From Nemertoderma westbladi (Eukaryota; Xenacoelomorpha; Nemertodermatida; Nemertodermatidae): a stretch of DNA of 64,000 bases. Shown here in pieces: positions 32,821-42,700 of this stretch. How positions within the stretch are numbered: the first letter of the stretch is position 1; the number at the start of each line of letters is the position of its first letter. A program made the translations under genes and the position numbers. Under the pieces are notes generated by a model. The model had not been told where the DNA came from and did not search any database. It saw only the letters and a list, made by a program, of their open reading frames with translations. The stretch covers positions 23,155-87,154 of the forward strand of contig JAUCBJ010004899.1 of NCBI GenBank assembly GCA_032718475.1. The letters run 5' to 3'.

Positions 32821-35261
32821 TGATGTTGTTAACTTTTCGTGGAAATGGCAGCTCCTATATAGACCACGTTTTAACTGATATGACCCATGGTATTGAAATG
32901 GTCACACATGGCAAGATACTCGAATCAGATCCCATTAACAATTCCTCCGATCATGTTCCAGTTCTTGTAAACTTTGACATACAAGTCCCACCCACTTTAG
33001 ACAACAACACCACAAGGAAAAGCGTACACTTAACTAAATTCGCATGGGACAAGGTCTCAGCGGACAATGTCATTACGTACAACAGGCTCGTTGGTGAAGG
33101 TATTCAAGAACTGCAGGCTAAGTCAAGAGTGCCCATCACCGAATGGACCTACACAAACCTGGATGAATATTCCAACAGCCTTCAGGATATCATCTTCCAG
33201 TCTGCAGTATCCACACTGCCTTTACGCAAGAAATTCAAGCTCTCCAAAAACATTAGAATACGGTCGACTATTCTTCAGGAAAGGTCTAAAACAACTAAGG
33301 AGCTTTATAAGATGTGGTGCAAGCAGGACAAGGACAGCGATAGTGTTCTGAAAGGCGCATTCAAAGAGTCACGACGCTCAGTGCGACGGCTTAAAAACTG
33401 GCTCTCCCACAACTTAGTTGCAAACGACGTCCATAGGAACTCAACTCTCCTTCACAAAGATCCGAAACATTTCTGGGATAAATTCAAAAACAAATCATCC
33501 ATAATTCCACCATCAAGTGTCCAGGAGAATATTAGAGACAAACTCAATGATGAACATCTGGCAAACAAGGATACAGATCCCCAGGTACGGAGACTGCAGC
33601 AGGAACTTAGAGAGAAATGCAAATCAGCAGACATCCCAACAGTATCTCCCTCAATGGTTTGGAAGGCACTTTCACATCTATCAAAAGGCAAGGCCCCTGA
33701 CATAGCATCCCTTGTCGTAGAACAATTCATCATCCTTGATGCAGACCTCATATGTCCAATTCTAGCAAACATAATCAATGCCTGCTTTATACTAGGAGAA
33801 GTCCCCAAGCTCTTCGGAGAAACAATAATTACCCACTTGTACAAAGGAAAGGGCCGAAATCCACTCCTATGCCCCTCGTACCGGCCAATTGCCACTGTCA
33901 GTATTTTCGCCAAGATGTTTGAGGCTATCGTTCTCCACGAATTTATCACCTCTAAACAACTGGTGCCGCCAAACCAGTTTGCATACCAACAGAGGATCGG
34001 CCCAGACCTACTGCTAGGAGCCATTCTCGAATGCATAGAGCATCAGCGAACATCCGGGGAATCAATCTACATGTGTCAGCTCGACATAACCGCCGCTTTT
34101 GACAATGTGAATTTCGTGATCCTCTTCGAGAAGCTTAAAGATATTTTGAACCCACACATTTGCCTATCCCTACTGGCGTACTACACCTGTACAGTGGCGC
34201 ATCTAAAATTTGGCCCTATCATAGAACTGGTCGGTATTCCCATGTCAAAAGGAGTCAAACAGGGCTCCCTACTCTCTCCGCTGCTCTTTAACTTATACAC
34301 AGGGGACGCTCTGCGGGCGATAGACAATAAAGGGTACGGATTTAGGATCAACGACATATGGCTAGGCGTCGTAGCATTTGCTGATGATATTCTAATTACA
34401 GCCAAATCAACACTAGAGGTGGAACAGCTAATCAATATCATTACCAACGAACTAAAAGACGTAGACCTTGACATTCAAAGCAGCAAAACGAAGTGGACCT
34501 TCTTTCCCGGTCAGGGCCACAGCTCAAAGGAGGCCCCAACATTTCTAACAGCAAACGGCAATCTAATACCTTCCGAACAGTCCATGACCTTTCTCGGCTA
34601 CAAATTCACCCTCGAAGGGAACAACTTAGGATTCTGCATACGCACTATTGCTTCGGTAGCGGACACCTTCCACAGGAACAGCTGGACTGTGCGTTGGCTT
34701 GGCACAAAGACACTGGGTCATATGTGGAATTCGATTGCAGTTCCAATACTAACTTATTCAATGAAATTCATCATTGGGTCTCTGTCTCAGTCCGAGGCAG
34801 CACAGCTGGACATTTATTATCGTAAAGCGCTGCGTGGAATTCTCCATTTAGGAACATACGCGAGCAATCAAATAGTATACAGCCTCCTCAACTGTCGTCC
34901 GATATCAACAGAAGCCTTCAGGGCAGCAATTGGCACCATATTGAGATGTACAACATGCCCGAACATGATCCTACAGCCCATCTTGAGAACTGCAATTCTC
35001 ACCAATTCAGCTGTCATATGCTCGTATGCTGGCCTTGCAAGCTCATACTCTAAATCCTGTGTATACTTCCCTATGCCGGACATGTCATCCATACTTACCT
35101 ATACTTACAGCAAACACGCCCTGTTATCGAGACTAGAGGGAGGGTCACTAACTGTCACAGAACGGTCAAAAAGGGACTTCATAGAAAGCTGCTACAGCTC
35201 TCCTCAATCCTCCTTCACTGCGAGACACGACCGAATCTTACGATATTTCAACATAATTTAA
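32805..35261 (+). CDS. Endonuclease end plus reverse transcriptase of LINE C
   Basis: An 818-aa open frame. Residues about 12-60 contain the endonuclease tail SYIDHVLTD and SSDHVPVLVNFD. The reverse transcriptase spans about 330-620: RPIATVSIFAKMFE, QLDITAAFDNVN (first catalytic Asp), GVKQGSLLSPLLFN and VAFADDILI (the catalytic Asp pair). A thumb-like C-terminal region follows. The domain is uninterrupted, which is notable in a truncated copy and suggests recent insertion. The N-terminal residues before the endonuclease match come from flanking DNA. The clade is APE-type; I do not assign it further. Confidence 0.88.
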   Translation: MYFSWLMLLTFRGNGSSYIDHVLTDMTHGIEMVTHGKILESDPINNSSDHVPVLVNFDIQVPPTLDNNTTRKSVHLTKFAWDKVSADNVITYNRLVGEGIQELQAKSRVPITEWTYTNLDEYSNSLQDIIFQSAVSTLPLRKKFKLSKNIRIRSTILQERSKTTKELYKMWCKQDKDSDSVLKGAFKESRRSVRRLKNWLSHNLVANDVHRNSTLLHKDPKHFWDKFKNKSSIIPPSSVQENIRDKLNDEHLANKDTDPQVRRLQQELREKCKSADIPTVSPSMVWKALSHLSKGKAPDIASLVVEQFIILDADLICPILANIINACFILGEVPKLFGETIITHLYKGKGRNPLLCPSYRPIATVSIFAKMFEAIVLHEFITSKQLVPPNQFAYQQRIGPDLLLGAILECIEHQRTSGESIYMCQLDITAAFDNVNFVILFEKLKDILNPHICLSLLAYYTCTVAHLKFGPIIELVGIPMSKGVKQGSLLSPLLFNLYTGDALRAIDNKGYGFRINDIWLGVVAFADDILITAKSTLEVEQLINIITNELKDVDLDIQSSKTKWTFFPGQGHSSKEAPTFLTANGNLIPSEQSMTFLGYKFTLEGNNLGFCIRTIASVADTFHRNSWTVRWLGTKTLGHMWNSIAVPILTYSMKFIIGSLSQSEAAQLDIYYRKALRGILHLGTYASNQIVYSLLNCRPISTEAFRAAIGTILRCTTCPNMILQPILRTAILTNSAVICSYAGLASSYSKSCVYFPMPDMSSILTYTYSKHALLSRLEGGSLTVTERSKRDFIESCYSSPQSSFTARHDRILRYFNII

Positions 35262-35595
35262 CCCATTGCAGACGTATAGCCGTATTGTACTATATATTTT
35301 TTCCTTCAATCTGCGCCGATAGTAACCAACTCATAACTAAATTGTCAAAGCTCTGTCTTGTTTGACTGTCCATTGGAGGTGGGGTGTCGTGTAATCTTAC
35401 CTGTCGGTGGAGTCGGTGCATTAATTACGTGTTTTGTTTATATTCAACAGCTATTCCACGTTTTACTGATCGTCCCGATACGACATATTTTAAATTAACT
35501 GTGTTATCTCTTATTTTATTATATGGCATCTGCGCCATTTTTATTTATGTGTGCGTCATCAATGTCATTTTAAATGATTAAACAGAATTGAATTG
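32822..35595 (+). mobile_element. LINE family C, 5'-truncated non-LTR retrotransposon
   Basis: The element starts within the end of the APE endonuclease and ends near 35595 in GAATTGAATTG. It interrupts the RTE-like fragment of the opposite strand. It holds one long intact frame for the reverse transcriptase. It is the youngest layer of the stack. Confidence 0.88.
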
Positions 35596-35596
35596 T

Positions 35597-36125
35597 AGGC
35601 CAATTTAATATCGTACTTAGCTTTCTCAACCTTGTTAATGTTTTCGGTTGTTCGGTTTTTACTTTGCAGGCTATCTTAAGATCTTTTCTCTTACAAGTAA
35701 CCTCAGAGTTTTGCCATGGCACATACTGTTTTAGTTTGGGTTTCTGGGGGATATGCCTCTTAGCTGAATCCTTGTGGGCTTTTATTATATTCTGGTATAT
35801 TGAATCGGTGGACTGGTCTTCATCCATTGACTGAAGTGCTTCAAAGCGGTTTTGAACTTCTACTGTGTAAGCATCCTTTACTGCATTGTCAGTTCTGAGT
35901 TTCTCCCAGACATTGTTGATTTGCTTGCTTGTCCTGGGTTTGCTGGCTCTCAAACTGAGTCTGATCTCTGCAGTCATACTTCTGTGGTCCTAACCAATTA
36001 GGTTGAACGAGCTGTATGCCTGTATGCCTCGCAGTTGATCATGCTGTTTCTCCACTTTTTGTTTATAAGGATGTAATCCAGTTGTGCTTTGGTTCAAAGG
36101 TTCTTTTTTTGGTTCTTTCGTTTGT
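35597..36125 (-). pseudogene. LINE family D (RTE-like), upstream fragment
   Basis: The minus-strand frame 35977-35570 reads AEIRLSLRASKP, then a connector with FEALQS and VPWQNSEV. It resembles the equivalent region of LINE A (KVRLSLRASRTTKS) but is a different family. A frame change near 35640 precedes the KYDIKLAYN block. The fragment sits inside the LINE B endonuclease, replacing its end after FGLKQT. Confidence 0.75.
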
Positions 36126-36610
36126 TTTAAACCAAACAAATTTAAAATACTTTGGTACTGTTTACACATGGGGGATGCTTTGTGATGGTACAGGTAACAG
36201 ATATTAAAATCACCTAAGAAATATATTTCACAGTCTGACATAAGATTACATAAAATTGTATTTTCAAAATTTTGCAAAAAATCTGATTGTTTAGGGGGCC
36301 GATATAAGGTACCGATTAAAATAGGTTTAGTTTTAGGAAGTAAAAGTTTCACCAGTAAAACTTTGTCACATGTCTCTAAATCTCCCCTACGATTAAAAGC
36401 TAAATCACATCGAATGTAAGTACAGACACCACCACCATGTCTATCCCTATCCTTACGTAAAACAATGTAATTATCAATATAAATTTCTCCATCATAAATG
36501 CTATCATCGAGCCAAGTTTCAGAGATTGTTAAAACTGATAGGTTGGATTTATTGATTAAAATTCGAATTTCGGAAAGTTTGGGAAGCAGAGATCGTGCGT
36601 TTAAATGCAA
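35990..36610 (-). pseudogene. APE endonuclease of LINE B (truncated)
   Basis: Residues 1-150 show AP-endonuclease blocks: HLNARSLLPKLSEI, LTISETWLDDSI, RDRHGGGVCTYIR, LIGTLYRPP and FLGDFNICYL. The SDH block is missing because the RTE-like fragment begins after FGLKQT. The last 50 or so codons of this frame are therefore chimeric. Confidence 0.88.
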
Positions 36611-36832
36611 AAAATGCAGACCTTTTTTCTTAAAAAATTGAAAAGTTTCACTCTCAGCATCACTTGGAGTTTGCAGAGGCGATGTGAGGAATGAATCGTC
36701 GGTTTCTGATTCTAAAATATAGTATCATGAAAGGGAAGTTCGGTAGAAATACAGCTATTGCAGAGAAAACTTGGCTCAAGATTGCTTCTGGTGGAGAATA
36801 CAGTAAATTACTGCTTTTCCTACGGTAACATT

Positions 36833-37204
36833 TTAAATGTACAAATGTGTCACAACTCTCGCATTGGACGATGTTACTCCGAGAGTTTGTTCCTCGTTGA
36901 CAGACGGGACAGTTGATCTTCGGGGCCCGCGTCCTACTGCTGTACTGGGTCCTGGGTTGGTCTCAATATCCCCAGCCAGCGAGAGAAGACAGAGTTTGGC
37001 GATTACACCTCTAGTTCGTGGAGAGGAGACCCAAGATCTTCTTCCCCGACGAGAGCAGTAGAGGCTAAATCCACTCGTCGACCACATCTCCGTCGATTCG
37101 GCGCGGCACCTGCTCCTTCCCCTTAATTGAACATTTAACCTTGATACGATATAATAATTAGCCGAGATGGTTTTTCCAAGATAATTTGGTAAGATACGTT
37201 TCAA
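36833..37204 (-). CDS. LINE B 5' frame with 2A-like motif
   Basis: A 123-aa frame containing LCLLSLAGDIETNPGP; the GDIETNPGP core is encoded at 36947-36973. This matches the DxExNPGP consensus of 2A-like sequences, which cause ribosome skipping between Gly and Pro. 2A-like sequences are known at the N-termini of CR1-like LINE proteins of sea urchins, molluscs and other invertebrates. Residues before the motif are Arg-rich, with no known domain. A stop follows at 36833, so the frame no longer reaches the endonuclease; the link is inferred from position. Confidence 0.8.
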   Translation of the reverse strand: MKRILPNYLGKTISANYYIVSRLNVQLRGRSRCRAESTEMWSTSGFSLYCSRRGRRSWVSSPRTRGVIAKLCLLSLAGDIETNPGPSTAVGRGPRRSTVPSVNEEQTLGVTSSNARVVTHLYI

Positions 37205-37740
37205 CCTTACGTTTATCCCAATAACAAAATTGTAACCTGTTCTAGGCCTATTGTTTTTCGTTTATTCTTTTGGTTAGAATAACGTGCCACTGCTATCTGC
37301 TCCTTAACTTAACTTGGTAAAACGTTCCAGTCTTTCATTTATTTCAAAAATTAAACTGTATCCTATTTTATTGACTTTCGTTTATTGTTTTGGTTAGAAA
37401 AACCAGCCAGTGTGTCCTGCTCCTTTCCCTTTTGGTAAAACGTTTCAGTCTTTCATTTATCAGAAACATTTAACTTTGAGCTATTACATTGCGTTTCGTT
37501 TATTGTTTTGAGTCTTCTATTTATCTCAAAAATATAACTGCAACTTGTTCTATTGAATTTTGTTTACTGTTTTGGTTAGAAAACGTGCCACTGTAACCTA
37601 CTCATTTCCCTTAATTGAAAATTAAACATAAGACGATATATTAAATAGCCGGGATAGTAAATGCTTGCCTATCTAACCTGCTCCTTTCTCTTAATTTTTA
37701 AGAAATGCCTTTATTGTTTTGGTTAGAAAAGTATGCTTCA
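37205..37740 (-). repeat. Tandem monomers upstream of LINE B
   Basis: The motif TTTATTGTTTTGGTTAGAAAA recurs with anchors (GGTTAGA) near 37271, 37392, 37574 and 37721, spaced about 120-180 bp, along with GTAACCTGCTCCTTTCCC-like segments. The monomers lie just 5' of the LINE B frame. The same GAACAGGTTACAG/CCAAAACAATAAAC core occurs in the MITE at 37889-38129 and near 3375, 29640 and 52260. Confidence 0.7.
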
Positions 37741-37888
37741 ATAAGATGGTCTTTTCCCATAATTCTTAAAGACAAATGTGTGGTTAGAAACTCATGTCTC
37801 TTTAATTTATATTGATATCGTAAATAGTTGAAAGAGCAGTATAATTGGCAATAATGTACAGTACACAGAGTACACTGTGTATAAATTT

Positions 37889-38129
37889 GAGACAGGGGGG
37901 GAAACTCGACCAAAACCCGCCTTGGCGAATTAATATCCCGCCTCAATGTTGAATTCTCAATTTAGGGAAAGGAGCAGGTTACAGTGGCACATTATTTTAA
38001 CCAAAACAATAAACTAAACACAATAGAACAGGTTACAGTTTTATTTTTGAGAGTAATCAACTGTTATTTGCGTCCAATTTCCCCTGGAGAGGGATGAATT
38101 TTTATTGCATCCAGTTTCCCCCCTATCTG
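37889..38129. mobile_element. 241-bp MITE with 8-bp target duplication
   Basis: The ends share GGGGGGAAACT in inverted orientation (left start GAGACA, right complement CAGATA). A perfect 8-bp direct repeat ATAAATTT lies at 37881-37888 and 38130-38137. It holds two GAACAGGTTACAG units. A second copy lies at 29530-29801 and an end-like piece at about 43974-43996. No coding. Confidence 0.8.
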
Positions 38130-38269
38130 ATAAATTTAATAGAATAAGGAAGTATCAAGTAATTATGTTTAATGGTTAAAGAAAAACATTAGAAAAACAT
38201 ATGACACATAACCTTTCAAATAACATCTAACTCCCACACTCTATATACTGTATAAAATAAGTCTGACAT

Positions 38270-39790
38270 CATGTCACTTTTCCTACTGAGAGTAACTACT
38301 GTAGCAAGTAGTGCGCTGGACGGATTACATATATACTGTACCAATTCGACTATTCCGACCACCTCTTGGGCCGTGTATAAAGCGACTAGTCGACCCAGTG
38401 AACTGAGGGTAAGTCGTAAGTGGTCGGCTGTTCGGCTTACATATATCATCATAGGCCAACAATAGTCTATATGGAGGGTCGCTAAAAGTCACAAAACTTT
38501 ATATGTAGACTATAGGTGGAGCCGACTTTGCCGACCAAATCGACTCTTCCGACCACGTCTTGGGGCGTGTATAAAGGTGACTATTCGACCCTACTACTAG
38601 TATCGGGATGCTGCATTGCAGCTGCATTTTTAAGAATGCTGTGCCGGCTTGTCGACAAAATTGCGCCGCCACAACTCCCTATCACCCATGACATTTGCTA
38701 GATCATCCGCATCTTCAAAGCCAGTGTCCTTTAAGATGCGTCTCAAGAAAGTAATGGGCTGTCCACCATGCTTATTCACTCCATGAGGCTGCCAAAGTAC
38801 AAGATTATGAACTGGCTGGTCCTCACGGCGAAAGCAATGTCCTGCAAAGCGGAGGCGATTTTGTTCTATAGTGTCAAACTTGAGGGAACCAATGAGACAC
38901 CTCCAATGTTATATAGTGTCTGGTTGGAGATGTGTGCATTGTATTTGACACAATGAACCCGGCGTAGCATTCTTGTGAATGTGCCATCCAGAGATTTGGT
39001 GTCCTCAGCAGTTAGAGCCCAGCATGGACTCCCATAGAGGAGTACTGGAACTACTGCTGCTCTAAATAATCGGACCTTAAGTTTCCGATTAAATATCGGT
39101 GACTTCCAAATCCTGGAAAGCCTATTCAAGGCTGCCCATGCCTTTCCCTTACGTATTTGAAGGTCCTCACCTAACTTCCGGATCCTATTCGACCCAGTGA
39201 ACTGAGAGTAAGTCGCAAGTGGTCGGCAGTTCGGCTTACATATATCATCATAGGTCTACAATAGGCAACTATTCGACCCAGTGAACTGAGGGTAAGTCGC
39301 AAGTGGTCGGCAGTTCGGCTTACATACAGTATATCATCATAGGTCTACAATAGACTATATGGAGGGTCGCTAAAAGTCGCAAAACTTTATATAGAAACTA
39401 TAGGTGGAGCCGACTTTGCCGACCAATTCGACTCTTCCGACCACCTCTTGGGCCGTGTATAAAGGCGACTATTCGACCCAGTGAACTGAGAGAAAGTCGC
39501 AAGTGGTCGGCTGTTCGGCTTACATATATCATCATAGGTCTACAATAGACTATATGAAGGGTCGCTAGAAGTCTCAAAACTTTATATAGAAAGTATAGGT
39601 GGAGCTGACTTTGCCGACCAATTCGACTCTTCCGACCACCTCTTGGGCCGTGTATAAAGGCGACTATTCGACCCAGTGAACTGAGGGTAAGTCGCAAGTG
39701 GTCGGTAGTTCGGCTTACATATATCATCATAGGTCTACAATAGACTATATGGAGGGTCGTTAAAAGTCGCAAAAGTTTATATGTAGACTA
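38270..39790 (+). repeat. Satellite of ~195-bp units, left block
   Basis: Units carry GTGGAGCCGACTTTGCCGAC, GACCACCTCTTGGGCCGTGT, GACCCAGTGAACTGAGGGTA, GGCTTACATATATCATCATA and GGAGGGTCGCTAAAAGTCGC in fixed order. Some are partial. The block is interrupted by a LINE A fragment and continues at 42701-43735 beyond a large element. ORFs inside it are repeat translations. Confidence 0.88.
38592..39184 (-). mobile_element. LINE family A, short 3' fragment
   Basis: A minus-strand copy of the last 590 or so bases of LINE A, with the (TAG)n tail at about 38592-38602 and 5' truncation at GGATCCGGAAG (about 39170-39184). The direct repeat CTATTCGACCC flanks it (38581-38591 and 39185-39195), an 11-bp target duplication inside the satellite. 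The frame 39129-38866 encodes the C-terminal LLYGSPCWALTAED block. Confidence 0.92.
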
Positions 39791-40599
39791 CACTGCCGTC
39801 TCAAGGCAAAATACCCTATCTCCAAAAATAGTGTTTTGAGTAATTTAACGAAACGCGTTTTCTTCTACAAGTATGTTATACAGCTGCCTGGATACCAGAA
39901 TTTGAACTACAAGTCACCCAAATATACTAACTTAGAATTTCAAATACAAGATGCACAACTTTTGTAATTTGGGAGCTTAAAAATGCTGAAAAGATTTTGG
40001 TGTTTTGCCTCGAAAATGTTGGCGACAAATGAAACTGAAAGCTGATATAGGGTGTTTTGTCTATCAAGAGTTGGTGTCAAATAGTTTAATATCTTCAAAT
40101 AATAATAATGCAGGGTGGAAATTATACTTGGAATTTTGTAGTTAAGGGTTGGGTTTTGGTAAATAGTGCAAATTATAATTCAAAAACATGAGATAAACAG
40201 CTGATCATTTCTGTATAATTGGTTGCCTGGTCACGTCATCATGGTTACCATTCCATGAATATAAAGTACTCAAACTAAACTCTGGGCAATCGATTATAGT
40301 TACATATTTGCCCGTAATTCTAACTAGCTACTGTATAACCATGTGACCAGTTTTCCAAAACCTGGTCCGCCAAAATCAAACTCAGTCTACTTTGCCTTCT
40401 AGTGCAGTCCTTCATTATTTACATGTTCAGTTCACCATCACACTTTAACTAACGAATTCCACAAACCAAGTATATTTCTTGGAATTATTTGCCAAAGTCG
40501 TTGAATCAATTCTTTGACTCTGTCTATGGGAACTCCTTTGGGTTGAGCCGAGTGGACGTGGGATGCTCATAGTGGCATTGCGCTTCAATAAGTTGACTC

Positions 40600-41455
40600 C
40601 ACACAGCCACATATCCTTCCCATAGCCACATATCTTTCCCACAGCCACATATCCTCCCCACACAGCCACATATCCTCCCCACACAGCCACATATCTTCCC
40701 CACAGTCATATATCCTCCCTCACACAGCCACATATCTTCCCCACAGTCATATATCCTCCCCACACAGCCACATATCTTCCCCACTGTCACATATCCTCCC
40801 CACAGAGCCACATATCTTCCCCACACAGCCACATATCCTCCCCACACAGCCACATATCCTCCCCACAGCCACATATCCTCCCCACACAGCCACATATCTT
40901 CCCCACTGTCACATATCCTCCCCACAGAGCCACATATCTTCCCCACACAGCCACATATCCTCCCCACACAGCCACATATCCTCCCCACAGCCACATATCC
41001 TCCCCACACAGCCATATATCTTCCCCACAGCCACATATCCTCCCCACACAGCCACATATCTTCCCCAAAGTCACATATCCTCCCCACACAGCCACATATC
41101 CTCCCCACACAGCCACATATCTTCCCCACAGTCACATATCCTCCCCACACAGCCACATATCTTCCCCACACAACTACATATCCTTCCCACACAGCCACAT
41201 ATCCTCTCCACATCCACATATCCTCCACACACAGCTACATATCCTCCCCACACAGCCACATATCTTCACCACATCACATGTCCTCCCCACAGCCACATCT
41301 CTTCGACACAGCCACATATCCCCCCCACACAGCCACAAATCCTCCCCACACAGCCATATATCCCCCACACACAGCCACATTTCTTCCCCACAGCCACATA
41401 TCCTCCCCACACAGCCACATATCCTCCGCACAGCCACATATCCTCCCCACAGTCC
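40600..41455 (-). repeat. Minisatellite of 21-bp (and 19-bp) units
   Basis: About 40 units of CATATCCTCCCCACACAGCC type, with 19-bp variants that lack one CA. The 21-bp unit equals seven codons, so the minus strand stays open in several frames (GEDMWLC and GGYVAVW repeats). The long ORFs here, such as 40524-41228 and 41266-41532, are most simply read as repeat translations. Confidence 0.92.
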
Positions 41456-41967
41456 ACTGCCACCTGAGCTAAAACACCACCTCCGATATTCTCATCCAAG
41501 TTGAAGCCGTAAAACGTGTCTTCCAGTTCCATTGGCTTTGAATATTCCTATTCGACTAAATTGAGATTCTATAGAGTCAGTAATAAGTAGAAAATCTTTC
41601 CTAGGGTATTTTGCCCACATGTAAATGCGAACAAACTGAAATTCCCACCAATATCTACGCATACGTAATAGGAAATAACACTATTATAAGTTTTTCTAAG
41701 GGAAAACACCCTACCCTTAAAATGTAAGGTAAGCTGAATACAAGTGTTACTAAGGCAAAATACCCTATGAACCAGATTTTAGATGTAGGGTGTTTTGCCT
41801 TTAAATGACAGGGCTGAGGATCAAGCATTTTAAACTCGCAAAAAATGACTTTCTTGCATATAAACCATGGTATTTCTTGGTTTCATTTGAAAGAGCGCCT
41901 TAAATTAGGCCGGTCTGTACAATAAAAAAAAATTTCAAAAATTTTGAGATAGGGCATTCTGCCTTAA

Positions 41968-42687
41968 CCCATTCGGTACCTAACTGGAAATTATTCAAAC
42001 CCCCAAGTGCCCAACTCTAATTCATGAATTTCTGAAGTCTGTCAGTATTTCTGTCAGTTTGTCTGTCAAGACTTTAGAAAGAATAAAATCTACTAACATT
42101 CTCGCTATGTGGGTTTTCCTTGTCAAGGATTTCATTTCCGCTGTCAGTTTTCACTTTTGACCCTATCCAGACTGTCTGTCGGTCTGTCTGTCGGCCTGTC
42201 TGTCAGTCTGTCCGTCAAAAGTATAAGGAATCACATTTAGCTAATTAAAATTCTCGCTATGGGGGTTTTCTGGTCAAGGATTTCATTTCCGCTGTCAGTT
42301 TTCACTTTTGACCCTATGCAGACTGCCTGTCGGTCTGTTGGTCTGTCAGTCTGTCCGTCAAAAATATAAGGAATGACATTAGCTAATTAAAATTCTCTCT
42401 TTGGGGGTTTTCCTGGTCAAGGATTTCATTTCCGCTGTCGGTTTTCACATTTGACCCTATCCAGACTGTCTGTCGGTCTGTCTGTCGGTCTGTCTGTCCG
42501 TCAAAAATATAAGTAGTTAAATTACAGTAGATACAAGCTGAAATGCGTCGCTAACATATGGAAGCATGTACTTAATAGTCCAGCAACATTTTCCCTTCTT
42601 AGAAATCAAATAAATGTCATGGAACAGACGTGTGTGTCATGGCGCAATACCCATGGAACAGACGTATGTGCCATGGTACCGAAAGGG
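41968..42687. mobile_element. TTAA-flanked inverted-repeat element (piggyBac-like)
   Basis: Ends CCCATTCGGTACC and GGTACCGAAAGGG are flanked by TTAA at 41964-41967 and 42688-42691. The insertion split the right inverted end of the 39792-42700 element (…GCCTTAA|GACGGC…). The interior (42030-42520) has three to four units of about 125-165 bp with (GTCT)n runs and GGATTTCATTTCCGCTGTCA, related to 15830-16600. No transposase. Confidence 0.85.
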
Positions 42688-42700
42688 TTAAGACGGCAGT

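Larger units (their letters stand above)
30868..37204 (-). mobile_element. LINE family B (CR1/L2-like), degraded, with nested insertions
   Basis: Read on the minus strand: a 5' frame with a 2A-like motif (36833-37204), an APE endonuclease N-terminal region (to about 36125), then after an interruption the linker and reverse transcriptase fingers (32690-31690) and the C-terminal part (31690-31000), ending in an (ATCT)n tail at about 30868-30885. The RT palm between GFRKSYS and the GKTES region is deleted at about 31690. Two other LINEs sit inside it. Blocks such as TEPWMTSGI and KYRPVSILSIVSKI place it with CR1/L2 elements. Confidence 0.85.
39792..42700. mobile_element. Inverted-repeat DNA element inside the satellite
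   Basis: About 31-bp inverted ends start ACTGCCGTCT, then AAGGCAAAATACCCTATCTC on the left and AAGGCAGAATGCCCTATCTC (complement) on the right. The right end is interrupted between its two halves by a TTAA element (41968-42687). Motifs GGCAAAATACCCTA or their complements recur inside near 40044, 41605, 41710, 41755 and 41788. A minisatellite occupies 40600-41455. Satellite units abut both sides. The target duplication is unresolved and no transposase is seen. Confidence 0.75.

Noticed and set aside
40524-41228. 234-codon minus-strand frame of repeated GEDMWLCG units
   Set aside because: It is the translation of a 21-bp minisatellite. All other frames over the array are open for the same reason, and no flanking domain is present.
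40600-41455. Possible CRISPR-like array because of regular short repeats
   Set aside because: Units are contiguous 19-21-bp tandem copies without unique spacers, in an animal genome.
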